Positions 24,174-35,907 of a DNA stretch of 64,000 bases are shown here, piece after piece. The DNA is taken from NCBI GenBank assembly GCA_030844895.1, contig CM061223.1, positions 104,577,186 through 104,641,185 on the forward strand, in the 5' to 3' direction. The DNA comes from Ambrosia x helenae. Taxonomy: Eukaryota; Streptophyta; Magnoliopsida; Asterales; Asteraceae. Position numbers and translations under genes: made by a program. The notes beneath the pieces are model-generated. The model saw only the letters and a list, made by a program, of their open reading frames with translations, was not told the DNA's origin and ran no database searches. Positions within the stretch are counted from its first letter, which is position 1. Each line of letters starts with the position of its first letter.

Positions 24174-24201
24174 TTATAGATTATAGATTATAGATTATAG
24201 A

Positions 24202-26696
24202 TTTATTATTATTTTATTTCTTTTTGTTGAAGTACTTACTCGACACAAATAAAAATGATCATCATATCCTTACAATAATCACACGTAACTGCTTCATGTT
24301 TCAAACTTATAACCTCATGCTTTATATGGGTTCTCTTTACTTCTTAGGACGAAGGATGTAGGTTTTATTCTTCGTAATTACTTGGATATCAATTGAAGTA
24401 GTTCAATGATACTTCGAAAATTCATTCATGATAATTCATAGAGAAAAAGAACTAATATGCAATTTCGTTGTGAAATCCAAAGTGTACGAGAATCAAACCA
24501 AAGATCTGCTTTTATACTTGGGAAAAATAACAATGTTTCAATTGCCGATAATATCTGTCGGGCGCTGGTTACATTAACGTAGAAATTCTCGATAAAAAAA
24601 CTCCATTAACAATAACTTTGACATCCAAGCTACCACTATGGCCAATTGCTACCGATGACTAACTTGTTGTTGACTGATTACAACTGGCTAGTTAATATTG
24701 ATCAGACTCTCCGCTTGTGGGTTAAGTTGTTACTAATATCAATTATCACTGATGATTAGTAGCGGCTTCCTACTCAAAATCAGTTCATACTAAAGATTAT
24801 TTCCAAACAACTGTATGATCAACCATAAAAGACTCAAACAAAGTCTAATGTAGTGTTTAGTATAGAGAAACGAGAGACGGAATGAAATGGACTATTGTGA
24901 GAGAATTAAAAAATGGTGTTTGGTTGGTCAAAGTAATGGAATCACAAATTACACAAGGAATCTCATTCCCTTTAAACATCCCAAACTCATTCCACCCCAT
25001 GTTTTTTCATTCCATTCTATCTTTCACCCTTTATCATCACCGCCACCCTCCCATATCCGCTCACCCACCTTTGTCATTGCTATCACTTACCACCATTGCT
25101 GTCCACTTACCACTGGCGCTGCCGCCGCCATCACCACCATCGCCAACCTTCACCGCCACCGCCACCCATCGCCATCGTGCACCACCCACCACCACGCACT
25201 ACCACCCACCCACCACACACGTCCGCCATTCACCACCACTGTCACTCACTACTAATTTTGTTCCATCGTCTTTTTCTTCATACCAAACAATACAAAGTAC
25301 CGATTCATTACATTCACACATGGTAACCAAATAAGACAATCGAACGATAATGACCCATTTCATTACGTTGTCCATTCCATTACATCGTTCATTCCATTAC
25401 TCCATATCAACAAATCCTAGTGGGTTCTAATAAGGGAAAATACTTATTTTCATGCTAATTGGTCAGCACGACCCTTGCTAGGGGTGTTGTCCTCAGAACC
25501 CACCAGGGCTTTGTCCCAACCCATCTAATTTGGTGAAACCCCTTGGAGGGCTTTGTTCCCTGCTAGGTTATATAGTGTAAAGGTTATATAGTGTAAAAAA
25601 GAGAATATTTTGTACGAGTGTGTGTTCCACACCTAATTGTTTTTTCCCATTTATCTTTTGTATTAAGTAAATCCATTTAGACTGAAATGACCTTGATGAT
25701 ACTTCAGTTACCAACTTGATTCATTTCAACTAGAGCTCATTTAGTAAACAAGCTTAAACATGTGCTTCAATATCAAAGCTCAGCCACGGTTATTATAAGT
25801 ATAAATGTAGTAGCTTTGTTTTAACATAATAAATATATAATTACATATTTTTGGAAAAAAATAACTAAATATATATAAACAACCGATCTCGAGTTTTAAA
25901 AATTAGTCACAAGCTGGGCCGAGCTTAAAGCATAGAAGTCAAAATGTGTACCGACTTTGTAATAGACGCTCAAATTAAACGCGCCAAGTTTGAAATAGAC
26001 AAGCTCAGACTCAACTTAACTTGTTTACACTTTTAAGCTTCCTGAAAAGTTTTAAAGTGGTTTACGAAATGCAACATACAAATGGAAAAAAAAAACATGT
26101 AAGGTCAAGAATGTAGAGACAAATATGGGTCACAATTAATGAGTGATAGCCTTACTATGGCTGATGAGTCAAGCGTGGAGCCTGCTATGGTATGGGCTTT
26201 TGCTCGTCATTTTGCAATGAGTAGTCATTTTTGCTAAAAATCATCTTGGATGTCGTTTTCAAAATGATAAAAATCATTTTGCGAGATAAGAATGGTATGT
26301 TAAAGCTACCTAAAATTTGGTACAAGAAAAAACAAGGTGATGCATTGCTAACATTCCTAAGGAGCTGAAATTTTTTAGGATATACGTTTTCATGGCCGGC
26401 CAATGGGAGAGGCAAACGGTTTAAAATAACCAAAACCGAATTTGTAAGTGGTAATATAAAATTGGTATTTTTGTAGCCAAGTATAAGTTTTTATAAGTTT
26501 TCATGGTTTTGTTTGGTTTAGTAGGAAGGAAGGACTGATTCTTCCTCCGGCACTTGCGGAGACAACAAACAAATGTATGTGCCGGCAACTTGCCTTCCTC
26601 CTATTGGGATAAGCACCCTCCCATACCAACACACACACATTATGTATAACTATATATTCCATTCTTTGATTGCTTTTTTTGTAGCTACAATCTCCA
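24202..26696. other. Intergenic with a putative MITE around 24850-25440
   Basis: Within 24880-25400 the words GGAATGAAATGG (left) and CCATTTCATTACG...CATTCCATTAC (right) form an inverted pair around a C/A-rich centre (25020-25260) of CACC/CATC repeats. The Pro/His/Thr-rich frames there come from this composition. Target duplications were not found. 25440-26690 is ordinary AT-rich sequence, with a TATA-like stretch (TATATATTCC, near 26650) ahead of the EF-hand gene. Confidence 0.4.
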
Positions 26697-27317
26697 ATGC
26701 CTAAATCATTGCAAAACTACATAAAGAATGTCCTCAAGAAACTCAACATGTTGACCAAAGTCAACAACTTAAAGAAGCCCACCATGAAATCATATGCAAA
26801 TCTTCATCTCATCTCATCTTTCATAGCCATGGATGTCTCTAACCAACTCAAGCAAGTCTTCGATTTCTTCGATATCGACGGGGATGGCAAGATTTCTCAA
26901 GTGGAGCTCGCAAATGTGTTGTTGACTTTTGGTCAAGAGAAGTCAAAGGCCACCATTGAAGCTCAAGGAATACTCAAAGAGGTTGACTTTAATGGAGATG
27001 GGTTCATTGACTTAGATGAATTCATGACCATTATGGATGGTTCCAAGCCGGTTTTTGCTAGTTCCAAGGAAGATAATGGTGATGAGGATCTTAGAAATGC
27101 TTTTATGGTGTTTGATAGTGATAAAAATGGACTCATTTCTGCAAAGGAGTTGCAACGAGTGCTCATGAGTCTTGGATGTAGTAATTCCAAGATTGGACAA
27201 TGTAGAAAAATGATCAAAGGTGTTGATAAAGATGGTGATGGTTTTGTTGACTTTGAGGAGTTTAAGTCAATGATGTCCATAGGTATCCGCTCCGCTAGTT
27301 TTCATCTTGAAAACTAG
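26697..27317 (+). CDS. Calmodulin-like EF-hand protein (CML), 206 residues
   Basis: A calcium sensor with four EF-hands. The 12-residue loops are DIDGDGKISQVE (59-70), DFNGDGFIDLDE (97-108), DSDKNGLISAKE (140-151) and DKDGDGFVDFEE (177-188). All have acidic position 1 and Glu at position 12, so all four should bind calcium. The first 44 residues are a basic extension (KVLKK-like, Lys-rich), unlike calmodulin itself (149 residues), and an acidic linker (124-131) joins the two lobes. Single exon, as in many CML genes. I chose the first ATG (26697); Met30 or Met45 are alternatives, and Met45 would give a protein of typical small CML size. Upstream is a TATA-like TATATATTCC about 45 bp before the ATG. 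It is probably cytosolic or nuclear; the target is unknown. Confidence 0.9.
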   Translation: MPKSLQNYIKNVLKKLNMLTKVNNLKKPTMKSYANLHLISSFIAMDVSNQLKQVFDFFDIDGDGKISQVELANVLLTFGQEKSKATIEAQGILKEVDFNGDGFIDLDEFMTIMDGSKPVFASSKEDNGDEDLRNAFMVFDSDKNGLISAKELQRVLMSLGCSNSKIGQCRKMIKGVDKDGDGFVDFEEFKSMMSIGIRSASFHLEN

Positions 27318-28191
27318 CTACTCTCATCTCTTTTTTGTCATGCATTGATGGCTTGTATATCATGCATTGTAATGTACAATCACTATGTATGTAACTAAGA
27401 GAGACATTATAGATGTGATGTTACAACTTTTATGTTTTGTTAAAATTTTCATTAATATCTTGATGGAAAAACTCTTATAATATGTAATATTAGGTATAAA
27501 AACTCTTAAATCAAAATACATAAAAGTTTATATATATATATATTAAATGTATTATGATAACAAACTAAAATTATCTAGTATTAAATAATCAACTTAGAAA
27601 AAACATAGTTATAAACGTTACTTAAATACGTAGGATTTGTTAAATCTACAAAAATTCTTATTACCATCAAGAATTACAACTAGAATAGTTATATATAATT
27701 CTTCTGTTAAAAGAAATTATACGCAGTGGCGTCTTTGGGGAGGTCTGAGGAGATTAACCGGACATTGTCCATAAATCTTGAGGGCATATTTTAAATTTTT
27801 ATTTCCTATATATATGTATACATATTTTTATATAACTCATTTAACACTTAAACATGGGCATAAGGAACCTATTTTTTAACCGCTCAAATAAGGTACGTAA
27901 ATTTTCAGGATATTTTAAGGGACGCCTCCGATTATACGATATCATTTTCTATTACATGAACATCTTAATGAAAATTTCATGTTATTTTTAATATCACAGA
28001 TTCTGTAAATAACTTGAAAATTCTATTAAAGTTTTAGTAAAAAGAAGATTACCATGAAAAAAATATAATAATTTAGTCCATATGTAGTGGGCCTTCAATT
28101 TAAATCTCTAAGTGTGGTAAATTATGATATGTGGCATCCTAGTCACCATGGAGGCCTTAAAAAGGCTCTTCATATCTACACAGACCTCTCA
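27318..28191. other. Intergenic, 3' of the EF-hand gene
   Basis: AT-rich. 27318-27430 is probably the 3' UTR. No gene seen. 28078-28160 shows weak inverted similarity (GGGCCTTCAATTTAAA) to 29053-29075 (TTTAAATTTAAAGCCC), so the element below may be larger. Confidence 0.35.
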
Positions 28192-29013
28192 TTTATCTAC
28201 ACACCCTAACATATTCATATGGGGCGTATAGCACCATATGCCCCATATAAGTTTCACTTTATTGATTTTTGAGTCAGGAATTATTGGGTGTCAGATCAAG
28301 GGTCATATATGCCCCATATGCTATGTCTGGATTTTTTCTAGAAGAAACTATGATTTTTCTTGGTTGACACATTTATTTTTTAAAATTTTTAAACGTTCGG
28401 TATACGACATAGATATGTAACGAGTTATACTTTGTAAAAAACGTTACAATTTTTTTTAACGACATACACATGTTTTTTTATTTTAAATATCTTACAAACA
28501 ACTTATACATTTAACTTGGTGAATAATACGCCATCTTAGATATTTGTTTATTATTAATACATCATCGTATGAGGTCATATGAAGCATTTAGAAAAGCATA
28601 TGGGGCGTATGATATTACAAGAGGCATATACAGGTACGAGGTGACATGTCTAACATAGAAACTTGTGCCTTGTACTTCTATATGCCTCATATGAGGTCAC
28701 ATGAGGCATATAGAAAAGAATATGGGGCGTATGATATCATAGGAGACGTATACAGATACGAGATGACATGTCTGACATAGAAACTTATGCCTTGTACTTC
28801 TATATGCCTCATATGAGGTCATATGAGGCATATAAACACCATATGGGGCGTATGGCATCACAAGAGGCGTATACAAAGCCTTTTGATCATACAGATTTCA
28901 AGGCTGACTGCATTTAATGCTGAAATTTGAACTATATATCTCATATGGTACCATATGCCCCATATAGATAGCGTATGGTACCATACACCCCATATAAGGG
29001 GTGTGTAGATAAA
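28192..29013. mobile_element. TIR-flanked element containing a 121-bp tandem array
   Basis: Ends are TTTATCTACACACCCT (28192) and its inverse AGGGGTGTGTAGATAAA (ending 29013). Inside, a unit of about 121-122 bp starting TATGAGGTCA begins at 28569, 28690 and 28812 (third copy partial). The words CATATGGGGCGTAT and CCATATGCCCCATAT recur in both orientations, so the whole can fold back. No target duplication was found and no coding capacity. The family is unassigned. Confidence 0.55.
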
Positions 29014-30565
29014 AATTGGGGGGACCCCTTAAAAAAAGGTGTAGTGAGAAGCTTTAAATTTAAAGCCCTATCTAATGATTACCTAATTATTTTTTTTTTA
29101 AATTAAAACAAATAAACATCACAACCTACCCTTCTCTAACAACCCCCTTCTCCCCTCTCTATCAGTCATCACCCCACACACAAACACACAACGACACATA
29201 CCTCCTCAACGACAAGCTGACCACCGAACACCATCACCAGCCACCACCGGTGGTCTCCTCTCATACCTTCCTTTCTCTTTCTCTACATATCTTTCTCTCT
29301 CTCTCTACACCTACCCACTTTTTTTAAATTTAAAAAAAAAGTATTACATGGAGGCTTTTGATTGGTTGATGGACTTGATGATGTAGTGCTAAAAATTTCA
29401 CTGGGGAGGTTTTTTTTGTCATGTTAGCACCCCGGGGGTGGTGGTAAGGGCACTAAAGGTGGGTTTAAGGTCCCGTTCACGCCCAAGTACAACAGGTATT
29501 ATAAAGGAACATGGGTGACATTTTCATTAAAATAACAGAAAACATAGGGGTGGTGGTAAGGGCACTATCGTGCTTCTTCTCTTGATTTGATCGGTAATGG
29601 AATTGAGGCACCCCCTAATCGTTTTTCTTCTCTTGATATTTTACTTATATCCGTCTGGCGTCGCTAGATCCAGTGTCGACCCTTAATAGGGGCGGTGCGG
29701 GCGACGACCTAGGCTCAAAAACCCCGAGGGCCGAAGGTTTTGATTTTTGAAAAAATTGTATATTTATGTGTTGTGGCTATTGTGATTAATTTTTTTTTAA
29801 CATCAACCCATTTATAAGGCTCAAAATCACTAAAAGTTTTAAACCAATCAAAACAAACCCAATCCAAATTGAAACTTAAACAACTTATACACAATTTTGT
29901 GGGGTGTGGGCCTTATAGGTGAGAGGCGAGAGAGTCGTATGATCTGCTTAAATAAATTTTAACCATTTGGTATAATACTTTTATTTTGATGATTTTTATA
30001 ACAATTAATGTGGCATATGATTTTTTTTATATATGATGATTGAGTTTATGTTATATGGGCCCGGTTTATTTGTAGTAGCCCCAGGCCCAAAACATTTTTG
30101 CATTTTTTAGAGACGGCCCTGCTAGATCGACGCGGAGTTAAATGTTTGTGTCGGATACATTGAGGTATAACAACCGCCGGTAATTAATAATTTTAAAGGT
30201 GGCCGGTAATTTTAATGGTCGTTAATTGACGGATACGGTTAACGCACGAATGCAGATGAATGGTTAGAATGTAACGGTCAACAAGATGATAACAACACAG
30301 GTTGGCACAAAGCCATTCAGTGAAAACGAAAGCCGTTGACATATTTAAAACATGGTTTCATTGAAGCAAAAAGTCGTGCAGTTCTACTGGTTGACTCAAG
30401 CAAGCACATTATAACTAAAGCCGTTGACATATTCCAAACATAATTAAGATGAACTAAATGTTGATACTTAAGTACGTAATGATCAGTTTAATGGATGAAA
30501 TAAGTATAACTTGTCCCACATAGATGGGTGAACAAAGCTTTGATTGGTATAGTGAGAACCTTTAT
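29014..30565. other. Intergenic, no gene recognised
   Basis: AT-rich with CT-rich patches (29140-29310). The word GGGGTGGTGGTAAGGGCACTA occurs nearly twice (29433 and 29547), a short direct repeat about 114 bp apart. Nothing coding. Confidence 0.4.
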
Positions 30566-30800
30566 CACTACTAGAAAAATAAGCAATTGCAACCAGAATT
30601 TGCGACTGTAAATAATGATCGCAAAATTAGCAATCGTTTTCCGACCAATCTCTTAGTAGTAGCAGCATTTGCGACTGACCATAAAGCGGTTTGCGACCGT
30701 CTTGGCAGTTGCAACAATAAATAAAATATGGTCACTGTTAATGGATTTGCGACCGCGTTCTGACATGCTTAGTTTGCGACCGTCTTGTCGGTCGCAATAA
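30566..30800 (+). mobile_element. CACTA (En/Spm) transposon, left end only
   Basis: Starts CACTACTAGAAAAAT, the standard plant CACTA terminus, followed by subterminal repeats of TTGCGACCG / TTGCGACTG (30600, 30668, 30690, 30750, 30774). The matching right end TTTTTCTAGTAGTG was not found nearby, so this is a truncated or one-ended copy. Confidence 0.6.
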
Positions 30801-31178
30801 TAACTAAAACATGTGCTTACATTTTGGGTTCATATGATCGTTTACCCCATTTACTAATTATCCTATATATTGATATTCCATCGGCCATGAATAGTGCTTT
30901 TTTTATGCCCGCCACCCACTTCCATTTATATCTATATGTTTTGTTCAGATATTGTTCCAAACAGTTTATGTGATGTGGTGGTGAAATTCCTTATCTCATC
31001 TCCATGCAACCCGTGTTCGAACCTGCCTTTCGTCTTCTTCTTATTTTTTTTGGACATCTAACATGGGTTGCTTTTTCGTTAGACAAAAACATTAGACAAG
31101 TGTTTTTGCTGCTGACTCAGCTTATGTTCATTACATCAGCGCATATCCACGTTGAGTACATGTGTTGATTGACAGCGA
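30801..31178. other. Intergenic next to the copia insertion
   Basis: No gene recognised. A short frame at 30785-30973 looks random. Confidence 0.4.
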
Positions 31179-31183
31179 GATAG

Positions 31184-31359
31184 TAAAAGATATTATTGAA
31201 TTGATTTCTGAATGAATGAATACAAAGAAGAGGATCCCTTTATATAACAATTGAGGGACCCTAAAACCTAGAGATAAATATGGAATAGATAAACATTAAA
31301 TAACAAACTATATCTCTAACATATATAAACTATATCTCTAATAATATGTATCGCTAAGA
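31184..31359 (-). repeat. Copia 3' LTR
   Basis: 176 bp. Differs from the other LTR at only a few positions (for example CGCTAAG against CGGTAAG, one extra C, one extra A), indicating a fairly recent insertion. Confidence 0.9.
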
Positions 31360-31973
31360 CCCCCCGCAGTTTGAGCGGTCGTAGGACAGACGTTCAAACT
31401 GGATCTGAAAGACTGGAACAGCTGACGTGATAGACCCTTTGTAAAAATTTCGGCGTATTGATAGGCAGAGGGGACATGAAGGACCCGAATGTCACCGACG
31501 CGAACCTTCTCACGCACAAAATGAATGTCGATCTCAATATGCTTAGTGCGTTGATGCTGCACAGGGTTGTCGGACAAGTAAACGGCTGAGACATTGTCAC
31601 AATAAACAACTGTAGCACGCTGAAGAGGCACGCGTAATTCTAGCAGGAGATTCCGGATCCATGTAGCCTCGGCAACCGGATTTGTGACACCCCGATATTC
31701 TGCTTCAGCGCTGGACCTAGATACGGTGGGCTGGCGTTTAGAAGACCAGGATATTAAGTTGTCCCCAAGAAATACACAGTATCCACTAGTAGATCGCCTG
31801 GAGTCTGGACAACCTCCCCAATCGGCGTCAGAATATGCGGTTAAAGAGTCTGTGGTAGAACGGACCATGCGAATACCATAGTCAATAGTCCCCTGTATAT
31901 ACTGAAGAATACGCTTCATGAAAGCATAATGAGGATCGTGAGGTTCGTGCATGAAAATGCAAACTTGCTGCAC
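31338..31973 (-). pseudogene. Copia RNase H region and pol C-terminus
   Basis: Carries the copia RNase H signatures TAYSDADWGGCPDSRRST, SSAEAEYRG, YCDNVSAVYL and QHQRTKHIEIDIHFVREKV. The open frame starts at an internal Met; upstream the frame continues but is interrupted by a stop near 32034. It runs into the 3' LTR, which is common in copia elements. Confidence 0.9.
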
Positions 31974-32033
31974 AACATATGAAATATCTGGGCGAGTAAA
32001 TGTAAGATACTGAAGTGCACCAGCCAGGCTGCG

Positions 32034-32851
32034 CTATAAAGTCGGGTCATGGAACAAGGACCCATCGGAAGCACTGAGTTTAGATGATAAATCCACCGGT
32101 GTAGTACACGGTTTGCATGCGGTCATCGAAGCGCGCGCCAAAATATCTTTGGCATATTGCGATTGATCCAAGAATAAACCATTCTGTTTATGAGTCACTT
32201 TAATCCCCAAGAAATGATGAAGCTGGCCCAGATCTGTCATTGCAAACTCTCGTGAGAGCTGCTGAATAATGTCATTAAGCAATGCTGTGGAAGAGGCAGT
32301 TAGAACAATATCATCAACATACAGTAACAAATAAGCAGTATCAGTCCCCTGGTATAGACAAATAGCGAGTTGTCACACGTGCTACTGCGAAACCCGCGAG
32401 ACAAGATGTATGTGGCAAATCGGGTGTACCACGCCCGAGGGGCCTGTTTAAGGCCATAAAGTGATTTCTTCAACCTGCAAACATAACCTGGACAACGCCG
32501 ATCAACAAAACCCTGAGGTTGATGCAAAAATACTGTCTCATTTAGATGACCATGTAAAAAGACATTTTTCACATCCAACTGATGGATGGGCCAGTTTCTA
32601 GACACAGCTAGAGATAGAACTGTACGGATGGTAGCCGGTTTAACAACCGGACTAAAAGTATCCTCGCAATCAATACCAACCGTTTGTGATTTCCCATTGA
32701 CGACCAAACGTGCCTTATAACGTTCCAATGTACCATCCACCTTATACTTGTGGCGAAACAACCACATACATCTAATGACCGGGCGGTCAGCCGGTCGAGG
32801 AACCAATTCCCATGTTTCATTTTCCTGTAAGGCCGTAAATTCAGCCTGCAT
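32034..32851 (-). pseudogene. Copia reverse transcriptase, broken by a frameshift
   Basis: The N-terminal part (32851-32300) has ETWELVPRP, RYKARLVVNG, QLDVKNVFLHG and SLYGLKQAPRAWY. The catalytic LLLYVDDIV motif lies in another frame (32330-32034), so a single-base shift separates them near 32340-32350. A stop follows at 32034, before the RNase H part. An in-frame stop at 32930-32932 separates this from the integrase part. Confidence 0.88.
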
Positions 32852-32929
32852 GGCACGCGACCAATTCGGGTCGGTAAAGGCCTGGGTATAGGTCGATGGT
32901 AATGGAGAAATGGTATGGGTGTGAAAAGT

Positions 32930-34168
32930 CTAATGTGGTTGTTTAAGATTGGCTGTTTTAGAACGGGTGGCCATGGGGTGGTGAGAGGTGGGTTGCGGGG
33001 CTGATGGGCGGGTTGTGGGCCGGCTGGACGTGGGTATAGGTGGTGGCTGGTTTGGTTGTTGGGCTGACTGGGCCGGATTTGGTGGAGGATATGGGCCTGG
33101 ATAAAAGCCCGGTGGGACTATAGGGGTATTGTGGATGGGCTGTTTAGGTCTGCGAGTGTAGGTAAATTGGAGAGGAGAGGCGGTAGTGGGACGGGCAGGA
33201 GCTGTGGGTTGGGTTACGGGTGGAGGTGGGACTGGTACGGGGCGCTGGAAGGAAAATCCGGGTGGCGGTGGGTCGTCCAGAAATTGGTATGAGGTCGGGT
33301 TATAGGTGGAGTTAAAAGGAAAGCATTGTTCATCAAATGTGACATGACGAGAAATTGATACTTTCCCGGTGGTAGGGTCGAGGCACCGGTATCCGCGAAA
33401 ATCAGGCGGATAACCCAAAAAGATGCACCGGGTTGAGCGTGGGTGCAGCTTATGGGGTTGGGTGGCGGAAGTATTCGGGTAACAGGCACAGCCAAAGACC
33501 CGACGGTGGTCATAGGTAGGGTGGCGAAGATAGAGGGCGAAGGTAGGTGTGAAAAAGTTAAGGCGTTTTGTAGGTAGGATGTTGTGAAGATATGCGGCGG
33601 TGTGAAGGGCCTCGACCCAATAGGATGGGGGTAGATGGGCATGGATGAGAAGTGAGCGAATGACATCATTTAGGCGTCGAATCATACGCTCGGCACGGCC
33701 GTTTTGAGAAGAGGTTTGAGGACAAGCAAAACGAAAAAGGAGGCCGTGTTGAGTGGCGAATTGTTTAAAGGCATTGTTGTCAAATTCGCCACCCAAATCA
33801 CATTGAAAGGTTTTTATTTTACGGTTAAATTGTGTGTGGATTAGTTTATGGAATTTGACAAATGTGGGAAAGGTTTCTGATTTAAATTTCAGGGGGTAGA
33901 CCCAAATAAAGTTGGAAAAGTTATCAATGAGAACCATGTAATACTTGTACCCGGAATTACTAGGTACGGGAGATGTCCACAAATCACAATGTACTATATG
34001 AAATGGAGAAAAAGTAAATGATTTGGAAGAATAAAAAGGCTGTCTTTTACTATTAGATAACTTACACGAATGACAAAGACTCGAATCTTTGTGTTTATTA
34101 CAATTCAAATTGAAATTACGACTAAGAATGTTTAAAAACTTCAGCGCCGGGGTGGCCAAAACGTTCAT
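32930..34168 (-). pseudogene. Copia integrase
   Basis: Inserts the DNA copy into the host genome. In this 412-residue frame the catalytic triad is D62 (HCDLW), D124 (QCDLGGEFD) and E160 (NGRAERM), spaced D-61-D-35-E, the classic DD35E. The zinc-binding Cys pair (CHSC, 32-35) lies just before it; the His pair is in the upstream frame. After the core comes a Pro-rich linker (PPPPVTQP type) to residue 412. The Met at 34168 is not a true start: the protein continues from the protease frame across a frameshift near 34130-34165. Confidence 0.88.
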
Positions 34169-34604
34169 GCCATGGAAGGTAAATGGTGGTGATAAAGCTT
34201 GCTTGAGGTGGTAGTTCAGGTGGTGTAATTGGATAAAGATCCCCGGTGCTATTATGGCGGGAGAGAATTCGTCCAGTTCGAAGGTCCTTCAAAGAAAAAC
34301 CAAAAGGATCAAATTCTATAGAAACATTGTTATCTCTAGTAAAACGACGAACAGAAAGTAACTTTTTGATAATTTGTGGACAGTAAAGGATATTGGACAG
34401 GACATAGGTACGGTTGGGTAGGGAAAGGAAGCCTGTTCCAGACCCATGAATTGGTAAAGTCGCGCCATTACCAACTAAAATTTTACTTGTTACAGGAAAA
34501 GGATCAGGGATTTGACTCATACCTGGGTCGTCTCCGGAGTGTGATGAGGCACCGGTATCCATGATAGTGTTTGGATCTGGATATGTAAGATTCATACTCG
34601 CCAA
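34122..34604 (-). pseudogene. Copia protease and start of integrase
   Basis: Contains the aspartic protease active site MDTGASSH near residue 16, and the conserved tail LPWHERFGHPG that begins the integrase zinc finger. Broken from gag by an in-frame stop upstream (near 34674) and from the integrase core by a frameshift. Confidence 0.82.
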
Positions 34605-34627
34605 GGCAGCACTGAGGTCAGATGGAC

Positions 34628-35791
34628 TTAATGCATCATAGGGTGTGGGCTGGTGGGTGTAGTCGCTGGATTAGGCCTGAGATTGGCCGTAGCCAGCATG
34701 ATAATGGGGAGCCAAAGGGGCTGGGGCCTGCTGCTGCGTGTAGTGTTGGGCCGGGGGCTGATTTGGGCTGAACGGATAGTGGGCAGCAAATGGGTTGGGA
34801 TTGGGCTGGTTATGCGGTTGGTTATGTGGGTAAGGAGGTTTAACAGGCTGCTGGGTCGGGTATGGACACGGAGGAGTGTTCCACCATGCCCATTGCGGGT
34901 AGGAGGGTGTGTAAGAATTAGGTGGGTAAGGCGAGTAGGATGGTTGGTTCGGGTAGTAAGACTGTGAGCGACCATAGCCGCGGCCGCGCGAGTTTCTGCC
35001 ATGGCCACGTCCCGGCTACCACGTCCACGACCATAGTATTGAGGGGAAGGCTGTGGAGATGGATTATAATGATTAGGCGTGCTATGGTTTTGAGTAGGGT
35101 TAGGTATTTGTGCCATCATGACCGAACCAGTGGTCTTCTTCCAGGCCTCAAGACGTATAATTTCATCCTGCAATAAACTCCGTGCTTCATCCCAATCAGA
35201 ATTGTTAGCATTGATGAGGGCCGCTGTAGTATCATATTTTGCCGGGAGTCCTCGAACAAGTTGGAGGACAAGCCGGTCCTCAGAAACAGGATGATCAACA
35301 TCCTCTAGTTGGTTGGCAAGTTCCTTAAGGCGTTGGCAATAGTCGTCCAACGAGGAACAGGCCGAAATATTTAAGTTGCAAAACTGAGTTTCCAGGGCGC
35401 CTGCACAAGCCTTCTTGTTACTCAAATATATTTTCTCGAGTTTGACCCATGCGAAACGAGCGGTAGGATCTGGGCCAATGTCTTGAACACGAGGCAATAA
35501 GTCGTCTGAAACCGTGCTAAATATCCACTGCAGCACCAAAGCATCGAGTTCCTTCCAACTTGAATAAGCCGGATCGGTCTTGGGTGGGGCAGGGGTCCCA
35601 TCTAAGTGAATAAGGACCTGGTAAGCCGTTGCATGCAGACAGAACAACTTGGTCCATGATGTATAGGTTACCTTCTTTCCATCGAGTGTCCGAACCTTAG
35701 AATTAATGTTCGTGACTGAATACGCTGGATGGAGGGATTGTTTGGGTGCGGCAGCAGATGACTCGGAAGTCTCCTGTTTGCCGGACGTCAT
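34628..35791 (-). pseudogene. Copia gag, C-terminal part frameshifted
   Basis: 387-residue frame. Residues 30-220 are the copia gag domain (UBN2 type): WTKLFCLHATAYQVLIHLD, ALVLQWIFSTVSDDLLPRVQ, LDDYCQRLKELANQLEDV, LVLQLVRGLPAKYDT. After a YYGRGRGSR stretch (about residue 258, near 35010) the reading leaves the expected Gly/Arg and Pro/Tyr-rich frame, indicating a single-base deletion. The start ATG (35791) is about 110 bp downstream of the primer-binding site. Confidence 0.88.
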
Positions 35792-35894
35792 TATGAATCA
35801 GCCGAAGCAGGTGTGACAGCAGCCGAAGCTGTGTGACAGCAGCCGAAGCTAGGGTGTAAAGAAAAAAAGAAAGCGAATCGGGTAAAAGAGCCAA

Positions 35895-35907
35895 GGCTCT
35901 GATACCA
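35895..35907 (-). promoter_or_regulatory. Copia primer-binding site (tRNA-Met)
   Basis: TGGTATCAGAGCC on the minus strand directly after the 5' LTR. This is the standard complement to the initiator tRNA-Met 3' end. Confidence 0.92.

Larger units (their letters stand above)
18290..24201 (-). mobile_element. Helitron (right member of the pair) with a triplicated GCP4 segment
   Basis: The minus-strand 3' end is CTAG at 18290-18293. A perfect 6-bp hairpin sits 8 nt inside (CCCGCG 18302-18307 with CGCGGG 18314-18319). The 5' end on the right is a run of TCTATAA units (24174-24201, four copies) followed by TACATTATAAAGGAGGAG. Which TC is the true terminus cannot be told, because the outermost unit or units may belong to the left Helitron's split 5' end. 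Content: an exon-like segment of unknown origin at 23211-23308, three copies of an 860-bp unit with GCP4 exons, and another coding-like piece near 19830-19960. No Rep/helicase is seen. Confidence 0.7.

Noticed and set aside
24882..25334. 150-residue Pro/His/Thr-rich open frame
   Set aside because: Three overlapping frames are all open because of CACC/CATC-rich composition inside a probable MITE. No start context, motif or family.
26963..27280. Minus-strand frames opposite the EF-hand gene
   Set aside because: Antisense shadows of the calmodulin-like coding region.
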